Below, one piece after another: positions 10,239 through 20,395 of a DNA stretch of 64,000 nucleotides. Both the position numbers and the translations under genes were made by a program. The notes below the pieces were generated by a model. That model was given only the letters and a program-made list of their open reading frames with translations. It did no database searches and was not told the DNA's origin. The stretch covers positions 2,170,001 through 2,234,000 of the forward strand of contig OZ022511.1 in assembly GCA_963989385.1 (NCBI GenBank), read 5' to 3'. The first letter of the stretch is position 1. Each line of letters begins with the position of its first letter. The stretch is from Ctena decussata. Its lineage: Eukaryota > Mollusca > Bivalvia > Lucinida > Lucinidae.

Positions 10239-11030
10239 GTAAGGTTGTTTGCATCGATGTAAATTTTAGGAGAGCAATTTTGCCTCTAAATTTTTCGTAA
10301 ATATAACTTACTTCCAATTAAGATCATCTATCCCTATTCCCTGTATGATGAAGTGCGATAGCCCATGCATTATTCTGTAATGGAATGTAACAGGTTGCAT
10401 ATCTGAGTTGGGAAACTAAGGTATATAGACCCAAATTGTCTTGAAATGGATAATACATATTTAGTTCTTAAGGTCCGTTTGAGTACCTTGGCACTGCTGT
10501 TGCATGACAGTATGTTAGTTAATTAATTTAAACGTTTTGAACGTTGTGTCGCAACAGTTACTGAGGTCCATTTTATGTCCCGATTTAGTAAAGTAGGTCA
10601 CCCGTCACATTGTGTAATATCGTTACGATTAGTTAAACCTTATATCAGAATCTTAAGTCTGATTTACCGTTGGTATCTTATAAGGTTTTGTGATGTAGGC
10701 CGTACAGTTGTCATGTCAGTGTTAATGCGTTGCGTTACATACGTAACGTTAGTATATCCGATAGGCTAGATCAAGTTGGGCGTAATTGTAATGTGGGTTA
10801 TTTACGTCATCTAATTACGTCATTTGATAGTGGGATATAGGTCTTGGCAAAATCAACGTCAGTGAGTAGCGTCATTTCAGGTCTGTATGGACGTAACTTT
10901 AATAGCTATGTCTAGATCGCGAGTATACTAATTAATCAACGTTTAAGTTGGATTAGTTCGTTATTATTACTGTTAACGTTTAAGTTAATGTTTGTGACAA
11001 TAAGTGAACGTCGGTTTCAGTTAAGTTAAC
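10239..11030 (+). other. Untranslated leader of the gypsy element
   Basis: No coding sequence or repeat I recognise. It is notably rich in acgt, gtta and aacgtt words, as is the LTR region upstream, consistent with one element spanning both. Confidence 0.4.
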
Positions 11031-12268
11031 GTGAACGTTACGTTAAGCATCATAAATTTATTAATTAAAACAGGAAGGGATTTAGGTTATGAGGGACAGG
11101 CTTTGCAGAATTTTGTAAAGCAACAGCAAGAGATTGAGAGGGCAGAAAGGTACGCGGAAAGGAAACTTGATAAAGATAGGATCGCGGCGGAGAAAGAGAA
11201 GATTATGCAGGCTGATAAGGATAGGGAAGTAGAGTTAGATAGGATCGCGACGGAATTAGCTAAGATTGCGGCGGATAGGGAAATTAAAATGGCATGGATT
11301 GAAAGTATGGAGCGGCAAGCCGAGAAAGATAGGGAAGTTGTCTCAAGTTGAAAGCGATAAGGAAGCGAAGTTAGCGAGCGAAATTGAATTTGAAAAGTTG
11401 AATTATAGTTGTAAATTGCAGCATCATGAGATAAAGAATCAGATGGATTTGCAGAAGGTCACGTTTTGAGTAGAATTAGGAAAACAGAAAGCTGATAAGT
11501 TAGAGCATGCGCGAGATCCGAACTTACGATATTTTGATGAAAGTAAGGACAAAATGGATAGTTACTTGTCGAGATTTGAAAGATACGCGACGGTGCATCA
11601 ATGGAATAGGAATGTTTGGGCCACGCATTTGAGCGCATTACTTAAAGGTCGCGCGCTTGATGTATATGATAGGTTGTCCGTGGATGATGCAACAGATTAT
11701 AGAATTTGAAAGATGCATTGTTAAAGAATTTCAATATGGCTGGACGCAGATTTAGGAAGAAGATTCGCTATGATAGGCCGGAAAAGACCGAAACGTTTAT
11801 TCAGTTTAGTAGTAGACTTAGGTCCTATCTGAATAAATGGTTGAAAAGGCGAAAAAAGTGGAATCTTATTAGGCTGTCTGCGATTTTTTCGCTAAGGATC
11901 AGTTTTTAGAATCCTGCAGTAGGTAACGATATGTTCATTTGAAACCGATAACATTCACGAATCTAGGTGAGATGGCTAGGGAAGCAGATGTATTCGCAGA
12001 GGCTCGTGACGGTGTCTACACTTGTGTTAATAAAGGGCAGCGTGATAATAAGGGCATAACACAGAGTAGATCTGATAATAAGCCGAGTGGGAAACCGGAA
12101 ATAATGTGTAGCATTTGTGGTAAGGGACATTTAACAATTACATGTTATAAGAATCCCGATAGGAAGCAAGCATATAGTGCAGAGGTAGGTGCAGGCGCAA
12201 GCGGATATAGCGGAAAAAAGGGGAGTAATTATGCACTGGAAGTTGAGGCTGACAAAAACACAGAATAA
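11031..12268 (+). pseudogene. gag: Gag remnant of the gypsy element
   Basis: The first part (11031-11469, two overlapping frames) is a highly charged helical stretch of Glu/Lys/Arg/Asp heptads (ERKLDKDRIAAEKEK), a likely coiled coil. Next, about 11,505-11,900, comes a SCAN-like Gag segment (YFDESKDKMDSYLSRFERYA, then WATHLSALLKGRALDVY), broken by a stop and frameshift near 11,705. The last part (11939-12268) carries a zinc knuckle CSICGKGHLTITC, spaced CX2CX3HX4C, one residue shorter than the usual CX2CX4HX4C. Gag would assemble particles around the element RNA. At least three frame breaks make it nonfunctional. The Penelope insertion follows directly. Confidence 0.8.
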
Positions 12269-12329
12269 GAGCGATACTGTGTAGGCGAAGAGTAACGATT
12301 CAGATCGTGATCGTGGCCACTCAAATAAT

Positions 12330-13742
12330 TTGCCTTTAAATTTTGCTGTTAACGTTAAGGAACGCCAAGACAAACTTCCTACGATGTATTGGTTACCTAA
12401 GCTTCATAAAAAACCGTATAAAGCTAGATTCATTGCCAACTCTAGCTCTTGTACTACTACAGAATTATCTAAATTATTAACTTCTTGCCTCACTGCTGTG
12501 AAATCTCGTGTCTTTTGGTACTATGAGACAGTGTATGAGAGGTCAGGGAAAAATATGTTTTGGTCTATAAAAAATTCTGGTGAGGTACTTAGTAAACTGA
12601 AGTCAAGAGGGTTCCGTGCGACTAGTTTGTCCACTTATGATTTTTCTACTCTTTATACCACATTACCCCATAATTTAATAAAGGAAAAACTTGTTGATTT
12701 GATTGAGAGGGCCTTCAAAAAGTTCTCCAAAAATGAAGATACCCTTTATATTGCCTGTAACGATAAGAAAGCGTTTTTCACTTCTACTGACCGTAAAATA
12801 TATAGAGGATATAGTCTTTGGTCATGTCAGAATGTATGTGACGCCTTATCATATCTTTTAGATAATATTTACATCAGATTTGGTAATAAGTTATACAGAC
12901 TAATTGTTGGTATTCCGATGGGTACAAATTGTGCTCCTCTTGTGGCCGATTTGTTTTTATTTTGTTATGAAAGAGATTTCATGATTTCTCTTTCTGTTGA
13001 TAATCAAGCTGATATCATTGAGGCATTTAACTCAACCTCTAGATATTTAGACGATCTTCTGAATACTGATAATCCTTATTTTGAAAGCATGGTTAACCAA
13101 ATTTACCCACCTGAACTTAAATTGAATAAAGCTAATACTTCAGATACCGAGGCCCCCTTTTTGGATTTACATCTATCTATTTCTAACGGTTTTGTATCTT
13201 CTAAAATTTATGATAAACGTGATGACTTTGACTTTGATATAGTTAATTTTCCATTTTTGGATGGTGACGTTCCACGTCGTCCCTCTTATGGAGTGTATAT
13301 TTCTCAACTTATAAGATTTGCTAGAGTGTGTAGTCATGTAGATGACTTTAATGCTCGTAATAAATGTTTAACTGCTAAACTTCTTCAACAGGGCTATCGG
13401 TATCATAAGCTTAGAAAGGCTTTTTCTAAATTCTATCGCAGACACCATGAATTGGTTTCAAAATTTGATGTCGGATTAAAATTTCTTTTACACCAATGCC
13501 TATCGGAACCAGAATTTTATGGTGACTTAGTATACAAATTCAAAAAGATTAAGGGTAGGACTGATTTTTCTGATCAATTCCGAAATATAATAAACTGTCA
13601 CAAACGTATTGGCTATAATTTAAATGTTATGCGACAGTCTGCATGCTTAGTGATTAACCCAATCACGGTTGATAGCTTTGCTGCACTCTTTAATTGCACA
13701 CCGGGGGATCGGTCGTCAGACTCTATGATGGCCCCGACCTAA
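12330..13742 (+). CDS. Penelope-like reverse transcriptase (copy 1, 5'-truncated)
   Basis: An intact 470-codon frame, the longest in the window, with RT motifs in order: LPKLHKKPYKARFIANSSS (fingers), STYDFSTLYTTLPH (motif A with catalytic Asp), GIPMGTNCAPLVADLFLF (motif B), SRYLDDLLN (motif C, both Asp intact) and APFLDLHLSI (thumb-side motif typical of Penelope-like RTs). It ends SMMAPT. No GIY-YIG nuclease domain is visible on either side. The frame opens with a non-ATG codon at 12330 and starts inside the RT fingers, so the 5' part is missing. The copy lies between gag and protease of the gypsy element. It looks young: no stops, and about 98% identical over 1.28 kb to copy 2 at 32.05 kb. 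Confidence 0.8.
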   Translation: MPLNFAVNVKERQDKLPTMYWLPKLHKKPYKARFIANSSSCTTTELSKLLTSCLTAVKSRVFWYYETVYERSGKNMFWSIKNSGEVLSKLKSRGFRATSLSTYDFSTLYTTLPHNLIKEKLVDLIERAFKKFSKNEDTLYIACNDKKAFFTSTDRKIYRGYSLWSCQNVCDALSYLLDNIYIRFGNKLYRLIVGIPMGTNCAPLVADLFLFCYERDFMISLSVDNQADIIEAFNSTSRYLDDLLNTDNPYFESMVNQIYPPELKLNKANTSDTEAPFLDLHLSISNGFVSSKIYDKRDDFDFDIVNFPFLDGDVPRRPSYGVYISQLIRFARVCSHVDDFNARNKCLTAKLLQQGYRYHKLRKAFSKFYRRHHELVSKFDVGLKFLLHQCLSEPEFYGDLVYKFKKIKGRTDFSDQFRNIINCHKRIGYNLNVMRQSACLVINPITVDSFAALFNCTPGDRSSDSMMAPT

Positions 13743-14357
13743 AGCTATATGTTTTAGTTGGTTGGGACCGGAGCCTTTTTGTCTGTTGCTTGGTCCACCG
13801 GGGCTCAACTGGTGACCTTCTTTTGCTTCAGATTTCCAGTGGGGTTGTTTGGCAGGACAGGGATCTCCACCTGTCAGACGGCCCGTTGTATCTGTTGAGT
13901 CCTCGTCTTTGCTTCTTCATGGTGTTGAAATTTGATTTATGTGTTTACCGTGATGATTCATTGACGAGTTAGAGGGTTATCATGCGAACCGAACAACCAA
14001 CTAAATGTTTTGTACCACTTCAGAAACTGAGGGTGAGGTTGGGCCTGTAAAATCGATTTAAGCCCCCCAGTAATTCATTACTGACCGTTCCAAGGCGGTA
14101 GTTCCGTTGTGGTTCTTTGTTGCCTGTTTTTGGTGTCAGAGTTTCTGTGATGTTTTACCTTATGTATGTTATTATTATTTTTGGTTCGGTTTGGGTTGCT
14201 GAGTGGCCACCTTTTGGGAACAAGCTGCTCACTCGGTTGGCCATATGTTCTCTGTATCTTGATTATTTGTAATCTTAGTTGTTTCCAACTATGGTTTGAG
14301 GGCTGGATTTGGATTTTGATTGTTTCAGTTCCTGGTCTTTGCATACTTTTTACTTTT
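13743..14357 (+). mobile_element. 3' noncoding part of Penelope-like copy 1
   Basis: Nearly identical to 32,709-33,323, with both copies ending at gcatactttttactttt before diverging into different flanks, which defines the element's 3' terminus. Overlapping ORFs on both strands here are shadows. Conserved blocks (attactgaccgttccaaggcggta) also occur in the older remnant at 3185-3605. Confidence 0.8.
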
Positions 14358-14544
14358 ATTCCCGCGGACGTGGTCGTGGTGGTGGACATCAGATGAGCTT
14401 TTGTAAAACTACAATGAATAGGTCTCATGAAATAGAGGTGTGTATAAAAGTAAGGAGGGAAGTCCATTAATCGAAGATAAGGTGGATAAGAAAGATTTCT
14501 GTTACTTTTTGAGATCGCGATTACCAACAGCGCCAGGGTACGGT

Positions 14545-14831
14545 TAATGGTAGAACAGTAATAGCATAAAGGGACACAGGTTGTACGGGGTGTCCGTAGA
14601 AACCTGGTTTCTAATGATCAGTTACTAGGTAGGAAATCTGATTTAACTTTGATTGACGAATCTACCCAAAGGTATCCCTTAGCAATGGTAGACATAGATT
14701 GTCCATTTTTCACAGAAAAAACCGGGGCATTATGTATGGAAGCTACGTTGCATGACCTTGTTATTGGAAATATTGATGGGTCAAAACTCTCTGATATGTT
14801 CTATTGTGCAACGGCGGCAGTGACTAGGTAA
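14545..14831 (+). pseudogene. pr: Retropepsin-like protease remnant of the gypsy element
   Basis: Translating from about 14,555 gives an RDTGC active-site triad (Asp-Thr-Gly) followed after a stop by the conserved C-terminal half (MVDIDCPFFTEKTGALCMEA, then LHDLVIGNIDG). The DLVIGN element matches the second psi-loop motif of gypsy aspartic proteases. The protease would cut Gag-Pol. A stop and frameshift near the active site inactivate it. It follows the Penelope insertion and a Gly/Arg-rich tail of Gag (RGRGRGGGHQ near 14,362). Confidence 0.75.
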
Positions 14832-15866
14832 CAAACTAAGCAAGGTGAAGAGGTTTATAGGAAACTTAAGGTTCCTGATCAGATTATTAGTAGTAATGAG
14901 GAGGCTTTGAGGCAGGCCCAAGTTGTTGACCCCAAGTTGAATGGTATAAGGTAAAGAGTGGAATCTGGAAATGTGACTACTAGTCGTGGATTAAACCGAA
15001 GTGAAACTAAGTTTGTTCGGAAGAAAGATTAGTTGTCTAGGCAGTTTACTATGGGAAATAAGGTCACTTTGCAACTTGTTATCCGTAAAGGTTTTCGTGA
15101 AAAGGTGTTAAGATTGGCGTACGAAACCTTGATGTCTGGACATTTGGGCATAAAGAAAACGATGTATAGAGTTTTAACTGAGTTCTTTTGGCGCGGGGTT
15201 TGTGGTGATATCGCAAGGTTTTGTAAATCTTGTGACATTTGTCAAATAACTATTCAGAAAGGTCGTGTCACTAAAGTACCTTTAGGAAAATTGCAACAGA
15301 TTGACACACCGTTCAAACGAGTCGCTGTTGTTATAGTCGGACCTATAGAACCTCGTTCTGACAGAAAATCCCGCTATATTTTAACAATGATAGACTATGC
15401 GACGAGTTATCCCGAGGCGGTAGAGTTACTCGGCATTGAAACGGAACGCGTTGTAGAAGCGTTAGTTGAGATGTTTAGTAGAGTTGGCATACCTGATGAA
15501 ATGTTTACGGATTGCGAAATTCAGTTTACTGCTGTAGTTATGAAAGAAGTTAGCAGGTTGTTATCACTTCAGCAGTCAATCATGATGCCGTATCATCCTA
15601 TATGTAACGGTCTTGTAGAGTTTCACACGACGTCGAAGCAAATGTTACGAAGGATGTGCACAGAACGTCCAAAAGACTGGGATAAAAATCTCCCAGCACT
15701 ACTGTTTGCAATAAGGGAGGTTCCGCAGGCGTCATTAGGGTTTCTCCGTTCGAACTGCTATACGGACGTAACGTTAAGGGCCCTATGGCAATATTATGTG
15801 AATTGTGGTCTGAAGAGGTACAGGACTGACAGGTTCTGTCGACGTACCAATACGTAACTGAGTTAA
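14832..15866 (+). pseudogene. int: Integrase, N-terminal zinc domain and catalytic core (gypsy)
   Basis: The open part (15033-15857) has the HHCC zinc domain (SGHLGIKKT, then FCKSCDICQ) and the catalytic core. The DDE triad is damaged: the first Asp is replaced by Val (RVAVVIVGPIEP where a D is expected before the VGP), the second is present (FTDCEIQFT), and the Glu is present (NGLVEFH). The enzyme would insert element DNA into the genome. A linker with stops joins it to the protease (14,832-15,032). The frame stops near 15,857, and the coding similarity continues up to a TTAA at 15863, where a 569-bp element interrupts it. Confidence 0.85.
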
Positions 15867-16435
15867 AGTCTCCATAGTCCTATCATTGGTAAAAATCGTC
15901 AAAGCAAAAATCCTTATTAAAATGATACAGTTTTCAGAATTGATGATAATGTGTCGGTTGTTATGCTTTTTGTGTCATATCACTGGCAAAAAATAAGCAG
16001 AGGAATAAGGTATTTTGAAAAAAAATGACAAGTCTTTCCGTATAAATACATGTACGGTTTTCGTTTCTGGTTCCCCGTTTGGCAATGTACTCACACAACA
16101 GTGAGACAAGAAAAGAGACCCTTGGCTTACATTGTATTTTTATCATTTATTAAACGACTGTACATTGTATTTTTATCTTCTGTACCTTGTATTGTTACCG
16201 CTTGTACCTTGTATTTTTATCATGTAATGAAACTTGTGAAATCGAAAGTAGCTCATTTTAGTTGCCAACTAAAATGACCTAGATATTTTTCAAATCGTTT
16301 TAATGAGAAACTCAAGGACGTTTTAATTTTTCAAAGCCGGACAATAACGATCATATACAATGAAGAAACTGTAGTAAGAAGCTTGCAGCGATACTTCACG
16401 ATAAAATATTTTATGTTGATAGAGCAATGGGGCCT
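15867..16435. mobile_element. 569-bp TTAA-flanked non-autonomous element (family T1)
   Basis: Bounded by TTAA on both sides (15863-15866 and 16436-16439). The ends are imperfect inverted repeats: agtctccatagtcctatca on the left against the complement of tgatagagcaatggggcct on the right. The integrase reading frame is continuous from the left TTAA into the right one, so one TTAA is the target duplication. TTAA duplication is the hallmark of piggyBac-type transposition. Internally there are four diverged copies of ttgtatttttatc (about 16,130-16,225). A related 859-bp copy is at 47204-48062. Confidence 0.85.
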
Positions 16436-16592
16436 TTAAGAGAACGACTAGAGCAGACGTGTAAATTAGCGCATGATAATCTATGAAATGTAGATTTGAT
16501 GTGGGAGATAAAGTACTGTTATTACTGCCAACTGACAGTAATAAGTTGTTATTGCAATGAAAGGGTCCATATGAAGTAGTCGAGGTAGTTAA
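16436..16592 (+). pseudogene. int: Integrase C-terminal segment, middle piece
   Basis: Between the two TTAA insertions the gypsy frame resumes: RERLEQTC.LAH, then after a frameshift FDVGDKVLLLLPTDSNKLL and GPYEVVEVV, the GPF/Y-type module of gypsy integrases. It stops at the TTAA of the next insertion (16589-16592). Confidence 0.75.
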
Positions 16593-17131
16593 AGGTAGGT
16601 TCCTGTACTTTGGAATGCATCATAATCTTGATGAACTTTCATCCAAGTTGTTGGAAAGCACTTATAAAAGGGAATTAATAAGTTTCACTAAAAAGTGTAA
16701 ATCAAAAAAAATATTAAAACAGTTGTTTTGCAAGGGATTTCCTAACTCTGCTTCGCACACCAGTTAGCGCTATTTTTAGTTCGCGCCAAAAATAGATAAC
16801 GCAGCTGATGTCATGATGCATTGCATTTTGGGATAGTTTTAACCCATCCGCCCTGCCAGGACCTCTAGGAGAGCTCACGTCAAGGGAAAATTGACCTTTG
16901 GAGAATGGCATCAGAAATCGCGCACTTATAGACAGAATAAACATAGTTATTTTTAGAACTGGAATTCCAACGAAAGAAAATAAACCAAAAGGGAAAACGA
17001 CTATTTTCTTCAACATCGACGAGTTTCTCAGTAGCAACAAATTCAGAAAAATGAGAGAATTCAATACTGCTCAGAAAAAGATGAAATTATTTTGTGGACA
17101 TAATTGGCATCGCTAGCCCAGGAACCTACCT
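16593..17131. mobile_element. 539-bp TTAA-flanked MITE with 13-bp perfect TIRs (family T2)
   Basis: TIR aggtaggttcctg at 16593-16605 and its exact complement caggaacctacct at 17119-17131, flanked by TTAA at 16589-16592 and 17132-17135. Removing the element plus one TTAA returns the integrase frame exactly. TIR sequence differs from family T1, so this is a second TTAA-targeting family. A 72-codon plus frame and a 116-codon minus frame inside show no transposase similarity I can see. Confidence 0.9.
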
Positions 17132-17380
17132 TTAATAGAATGGACTATAAAATTGACGTCAATGGCGTCATGAGTATGTATCATACTAATATGCTGAAAC
17201 AGTATGTTGAGCGTCGTAGTGTGCCGTCACATTGTTTTTGTCGACTGAGACTACAGAGTCGGTCGAGACGATCATACTGATGAATTTTCTCTTGATGATT
17301 GTGCTTTTCCGACAGCAAAAGAGCCGGAAACTTATAATAAAGTCAGTATTTCAGATACGTAAACGTTCGAACAACGTACG
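17132..17380 (+). pseudogene. int: Integrase C-terminal tail and linker to RT
   Basis: Frame resumes as MDYKIDVNGVMSMYHTNML.QYVERR, the end of the gypsy integrase C-terminal domain, followed by a poorly conserved linker with stops. It confirms that RT follows integrase in this element. Confidence 0.7.
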
Positions 17381-18463
17381 GTGGTTGAACCGTTGATTAA
17401 ACAGTACCCGGATGTACTATCAAGTTTACCCGGTCGAACCGATGAAATACAGCACGATATCAAATCACTCACGTCAGAACCTATACGGACAAAAGGTTAT
17501 CCCATCCCGTATAAGACGCGTAATGTCATGGAGACGGAGATTTCATTGTATGTTAGAATTAGGGGTAACTGAGGCGTGAATTTCCTCATTTTCATCTCCT
17601 ATTGTCCTTGTTCCGAAGAAGGACGGATCATTCAGTTAGATTCTGTATCGACTTCCGGAAGCTGAATAAAGTGACGGAATTCGATGCAGAACCTATACCA
17701 AATATGCAAGAGGTTATCAATAAAATTTCTGGACATAGATATTTTACTAAGGTGGACCCGAGTAAGGGTTATTGGCAAGTCAGTCTTACAGGGAGGTCTT
17801 AACCTTTGATAGCATTTAAAATTCCTTAGTGTTTATTCCAATTTAAAACAATGCCCTTCGGTTTGGAAGGAACTCTTTAAGATTTTAATTTTACCTGACT
17901 GCAGCTGTTGTTGTGCCGTGTGGCGGCCGTAAAACGTCTCCCGGTACATCATCCATAGTGCAGATTTTATTTTATTTTATTTTCGTCCTTTTGGATCAGA
18001 GGATATATTCTGAGATATCTGAAATTTTAGATTGGTTTATACTCATATTCTACACCATTGTTTTATATATTTTTGGACCTTTTTTTTTATAATAATCAGT
18101 CTTTGAATCGACGGTCCAATTGAGATTAAGAAATTACAGTATGCTTTCCTCTGGTTTCGTCACCAGATATTGCCAGGGTCACTGAAGAGGCTTTATTAGC
18201 CGAAACTACGTAGTCTGGCCCATGTTCCTTCTTGTGAACGTATTCTCTGCACTTGAAAGAACTCTTTAAGATTTTAATTGGTCTATTCGGGAGCCTCTTT
18301 CTCTAGGTTAATGAGAATCATTTTATCCAATCTCCCGAATGTTGACAGTTTTGTTGATGACATGTGGATAGTCACTGCATCATGGAAAGATCATTTGACG
18401 TCATTACGTCAAGTGTAGGATCGGCTCAGGTCTGCCAAACTGACGGCAAAACCATCTAAATGC
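17381..18463 (+). pseudogene. rt: Reverse transcriptase remnant (gypsy), interrupted
   Basis: Pieces in order: an N-terminal segment (QYPDVLSSLPGRTDEIQHDI, then RTKGYPIPYK) at 17381-17572; after a frameshift RFCIDFRKLNKVTEFDAEP and FTKVDPSKGYWQ (motif A with Asp) at 17602-17802; then MPFGL (motif B) near 17,850; then, beyond the 368-bp insertion, FVDDM (motif C, both Asp retained) at about 18,350. At least three frame breaks and one large insertion make it dead. Position after integrase is the diagnostic Gmr1-like order. Confidence 0.85.
17891..18258. mobile_element. 368-bp inserted element with 21-bp target duplication (family R4)
   Basis: gaactctttaagattttaatt occurs at 17870-17890 and again at 18259-18279, a perfect 21-bp duplication flanking the insert. 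The RT similarity continues across it. The insert has tgccgtgtggcggccgtaaaacgtctcc near its left end and no coding sequence. A partial second copy is at 60,715-60,782. The long duplication favours target-primed or other retroposition over a cut-and-paste transposon; I cannot assign a family. Confidence 0.8.
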
Positions 18464-19042
18464 ATGATTGGATACGGTAGTATCGAGTGCCTTTGTTACA
18501 ATGTCGTCGGACAGACGGTACGACAGCAAGAGGACAAGATACAGGCTACCAGAGAGGCCCCTCTTCCATCTTCGAAAAGGCAAATTAAATCTTTTCTTAG
18601 GGTGGCTGGTTTTTACCGTCGTTTCATCCCAAATTTTTCATTCATAGCTTCTCCTCTAACTGATTTAACAAAACGGGATAGACCAAATTCTATCAAAGAT
18701 TGGCAAGATCAGCATAAAAAAGCATTTCAAACCATGAGGCGTAGGCTCACGTCTAGTCCTATTCTTCGCTTACCTGTTTTTCGTAAGGGTTTCCCCTTTG
18801 TCCTTCGGACAGATGCTTCAATCGTTGGTCTTAGAGCTACTTTGCTTCAGGAATTCGAAGGTGAAGGGCGTTTGCTGATTGCTTATACTAGTAAGAAATT
18901 ATTACCTCGGGAAAGGAACTATATGCACTCCGTAATTAAGAAAAAATGTTTGGGTATAATCTGGGGAGCATCCCATCTTAAACGATATCTCCAGGATTTT
19001 GGGAACAAATTCATATTTAATATTTTTGAAAAAGGGACATAG
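18464..19042 (+). pseudogene. rh: RT thumb and truncated RNase H (gypsy)
   Basis: Open for 192 codons. It carries the RT connection (AGFYRRFIPNFSFIASPLTDL) and the RNase H start with catalytic Asp in FVLRTDAS. The conserved helix reads SVIKKKCLGIIWG where a catalytic Glu is expected at the second residue after I, so that site is Lys here. The protein ends at FEKGT, before the last RNase H motifs, and the following sequence is unrelated. The enzyme would degrade the RNA strand during cDNA synthesis; this copy cannot. Confidence 0.85.
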
Positions 19043-19154
19043 CTCTGCAAGTTCAAGGCTGATGGACAAGAATAAAAATACGTGTCCTCCGGGTTTTTTT
19101 TATAGTCTACCTACCTATGAAATATCAAGACCCCTGCAGTTATGGTTCCTGAAT

Positions 19155-19240
19155 AAATGAAGCGTTACGTACGGACGGACGGACGGACAACCAGGCCCAA
19201 ACCAATATGCCCCCTCAACTTCTCTGAAGTTGGGGGCATA
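19155..19240 (+). repeat. End of a dispersed repeat with (ACGG)n and hairpin
   Basis: acggacggacggacggac at about 19,172-19,190, then tatgccccctcaacttc.tctgaagttgggggcata, a hairpin with a stem of about 16 bp. The same end occurs inverted at 7095-7215. Confidence 0.6.
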
Positions 19241-19449
19241 ATAAAACTGATTGCCGTTTTGCCAAGTCTCGTATTTCAAATTTTTTACTTGTTCTATCAA
19301 CCCATTTCTTCAAAATGAACTCTTCTGTTTTTATAATTGGATGGCTCCATTTGTCATTTAAGGAGTGTCTGGTTTAGTTTATTTTGCGACTTTGCGATGC
19401 AAAGACATACTTATGCATTACCCTTTGTGTGGGTCCGCGTGCACGCCCG

Positions 19450-19570
19450 CCTTTGTAAAAATATTCACCTGTTGCATTTAGCTCCATTTCTAAGTAACTG
19501 CAAGAGCTAGAGTCTTCAAACTTGCTCAACAGAAACATCTGAGGAAGATCTACTGAAAGCAGTGATGCAA
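19450..19570 (+). repeat. Single unit of array family 3
   Basis: aatattcacctgttgcatttagctccatttctaagtaactgcaagagctagagtcttcaaacttgctc matches the units at 21,280-21,850. Confidence 0.65.
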
Positions 19571-20218
19571 ACAAAAAAAATCGGTGAATTTTAATCCCCC
19601 GCCGAAGTGGCCCTGGTTTGTTTATGGTTTATTTTAAGTTACATAAAATTTTGTTTACTAGTTACTTAGTTATGGCTGAACTTGTGATTGTAAACTTAAT
19701 CAAGGGCAATAACTCTGACATAAGTGAGGCATAAGCTGAAGCCTCAGCATCACTGCACTGTGACGATACATTTTTAATGCAGTTTCAAGAAATCTTGTTC
19801 ACTGGTACCTTAGTTGTGGCTAGTTTGTGGATTTTACATCAATTCAAGGGCATTCAATCATGCATTACTGAAGGGATCATGACAAAACGCAATGCTCACT
19901 GCTGTGTCATGACAATACATAATCATTTTAAGTTTCATGAAATTCCATTCATTGTTTACTTGTTACTTAGTTATGACGCACTTTGTTGATTTTAAACCAA
20001 TTAAGGGCAAAAACTCATTGCCTACTGAAGCAATTCCGACAAAACGTACGATGCACAAATGTGTTACGGTGATACATATTTAGTATAAGTTGTATAGAGT
20101 TCTATTCATTGATGACTTAGTTATGGCTGAATTTGTCAGTCTTGTATGATTCAAGGGCAAAAACTCAATAACTACAAATGCCATTTTGATGACACTTTAT
20201 GTGCATAGCTGCATAATG

Positions 20219-20222
<4 letters not shown>

Positions 20223-20277
<55 letters not shown>
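20223..20277. repeat. (TA)n microsatellite
   Basis: About 27 consecutive TA units, abutting the tail side of the minus-strand SINE. Confidence 0.95.
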
Positions 20278-20280
<3 letters not shown>

Positions 20281-20281
<1 letters not shown>

Positions 20282-20395
20282 GAGAAATGAAGAAGTACCC
20301 ACTGGGACTCGAACCCACTCCGACTGCGATAACTCTGCCTAGCCATTCAGAGACACGAGCTTAACCGATTGCGCCACTACGCTCCCCCCAAAAAG
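20281..20395 (-). mobile_element. tRNA-headed SINE (family S4)
   Basis: On the minus strand: gagcgtagtggcgcaatcggttaagctcg (A box), a long variable-arm-like section, then gtgggttcgagtcccagtggg (B box) and a tail tacttcttcatttctcaac running into (TA)n. The acceptor stem cannot close, so it is not a functional tRNA. A second TA-rich patch (atatgatatatatata) near 20,540 could be the other side of a duplication. Confidence 0.6.

Larger units (their letters stand above)
9828..19042 (+). mobile_element. Dead Gmr1-like Ty3/gypsy retrotransposon with five nested insertions
   Basis: Domains in order on the plus strand: primer binding site, Gag (coiled coil, SCAN-like segment, zinc knuckle), retropepsin, integrase, then reverse transcriptase and RNase H. 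Integrase upstream of RT is the Ty1/copia-like order that defines Gmr1-like Ty3/gypsy elements. The body is interrupted by a SINE (9958-10225), a Penelope-like copy (about 12,330-14,357), two TTAA-flanked elements (15867-16435 and 16593-17131) and a 368-bp element (17891-18258). Many frameshifts and stops, plus lost catalytic residues, show it is inactive. RNase H is cut short at about 19,040 and no 3' LTR is seen. Confidence 0.85.

Noticed and set aside
14078..14527. 149-codon and similar ORFs opposite the Penelope 3' region (also 33044-33373)
   Set aside because: Antisense shadows of a conserved noncoding tail; the two copies share them only because the DNA is nearly identical.
16593..17131. 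Transposase gene inside the 539-bp TTAA element
   Set aside because: Both internal frames are short and show no catalytic motifs; the element is non-autonomous.
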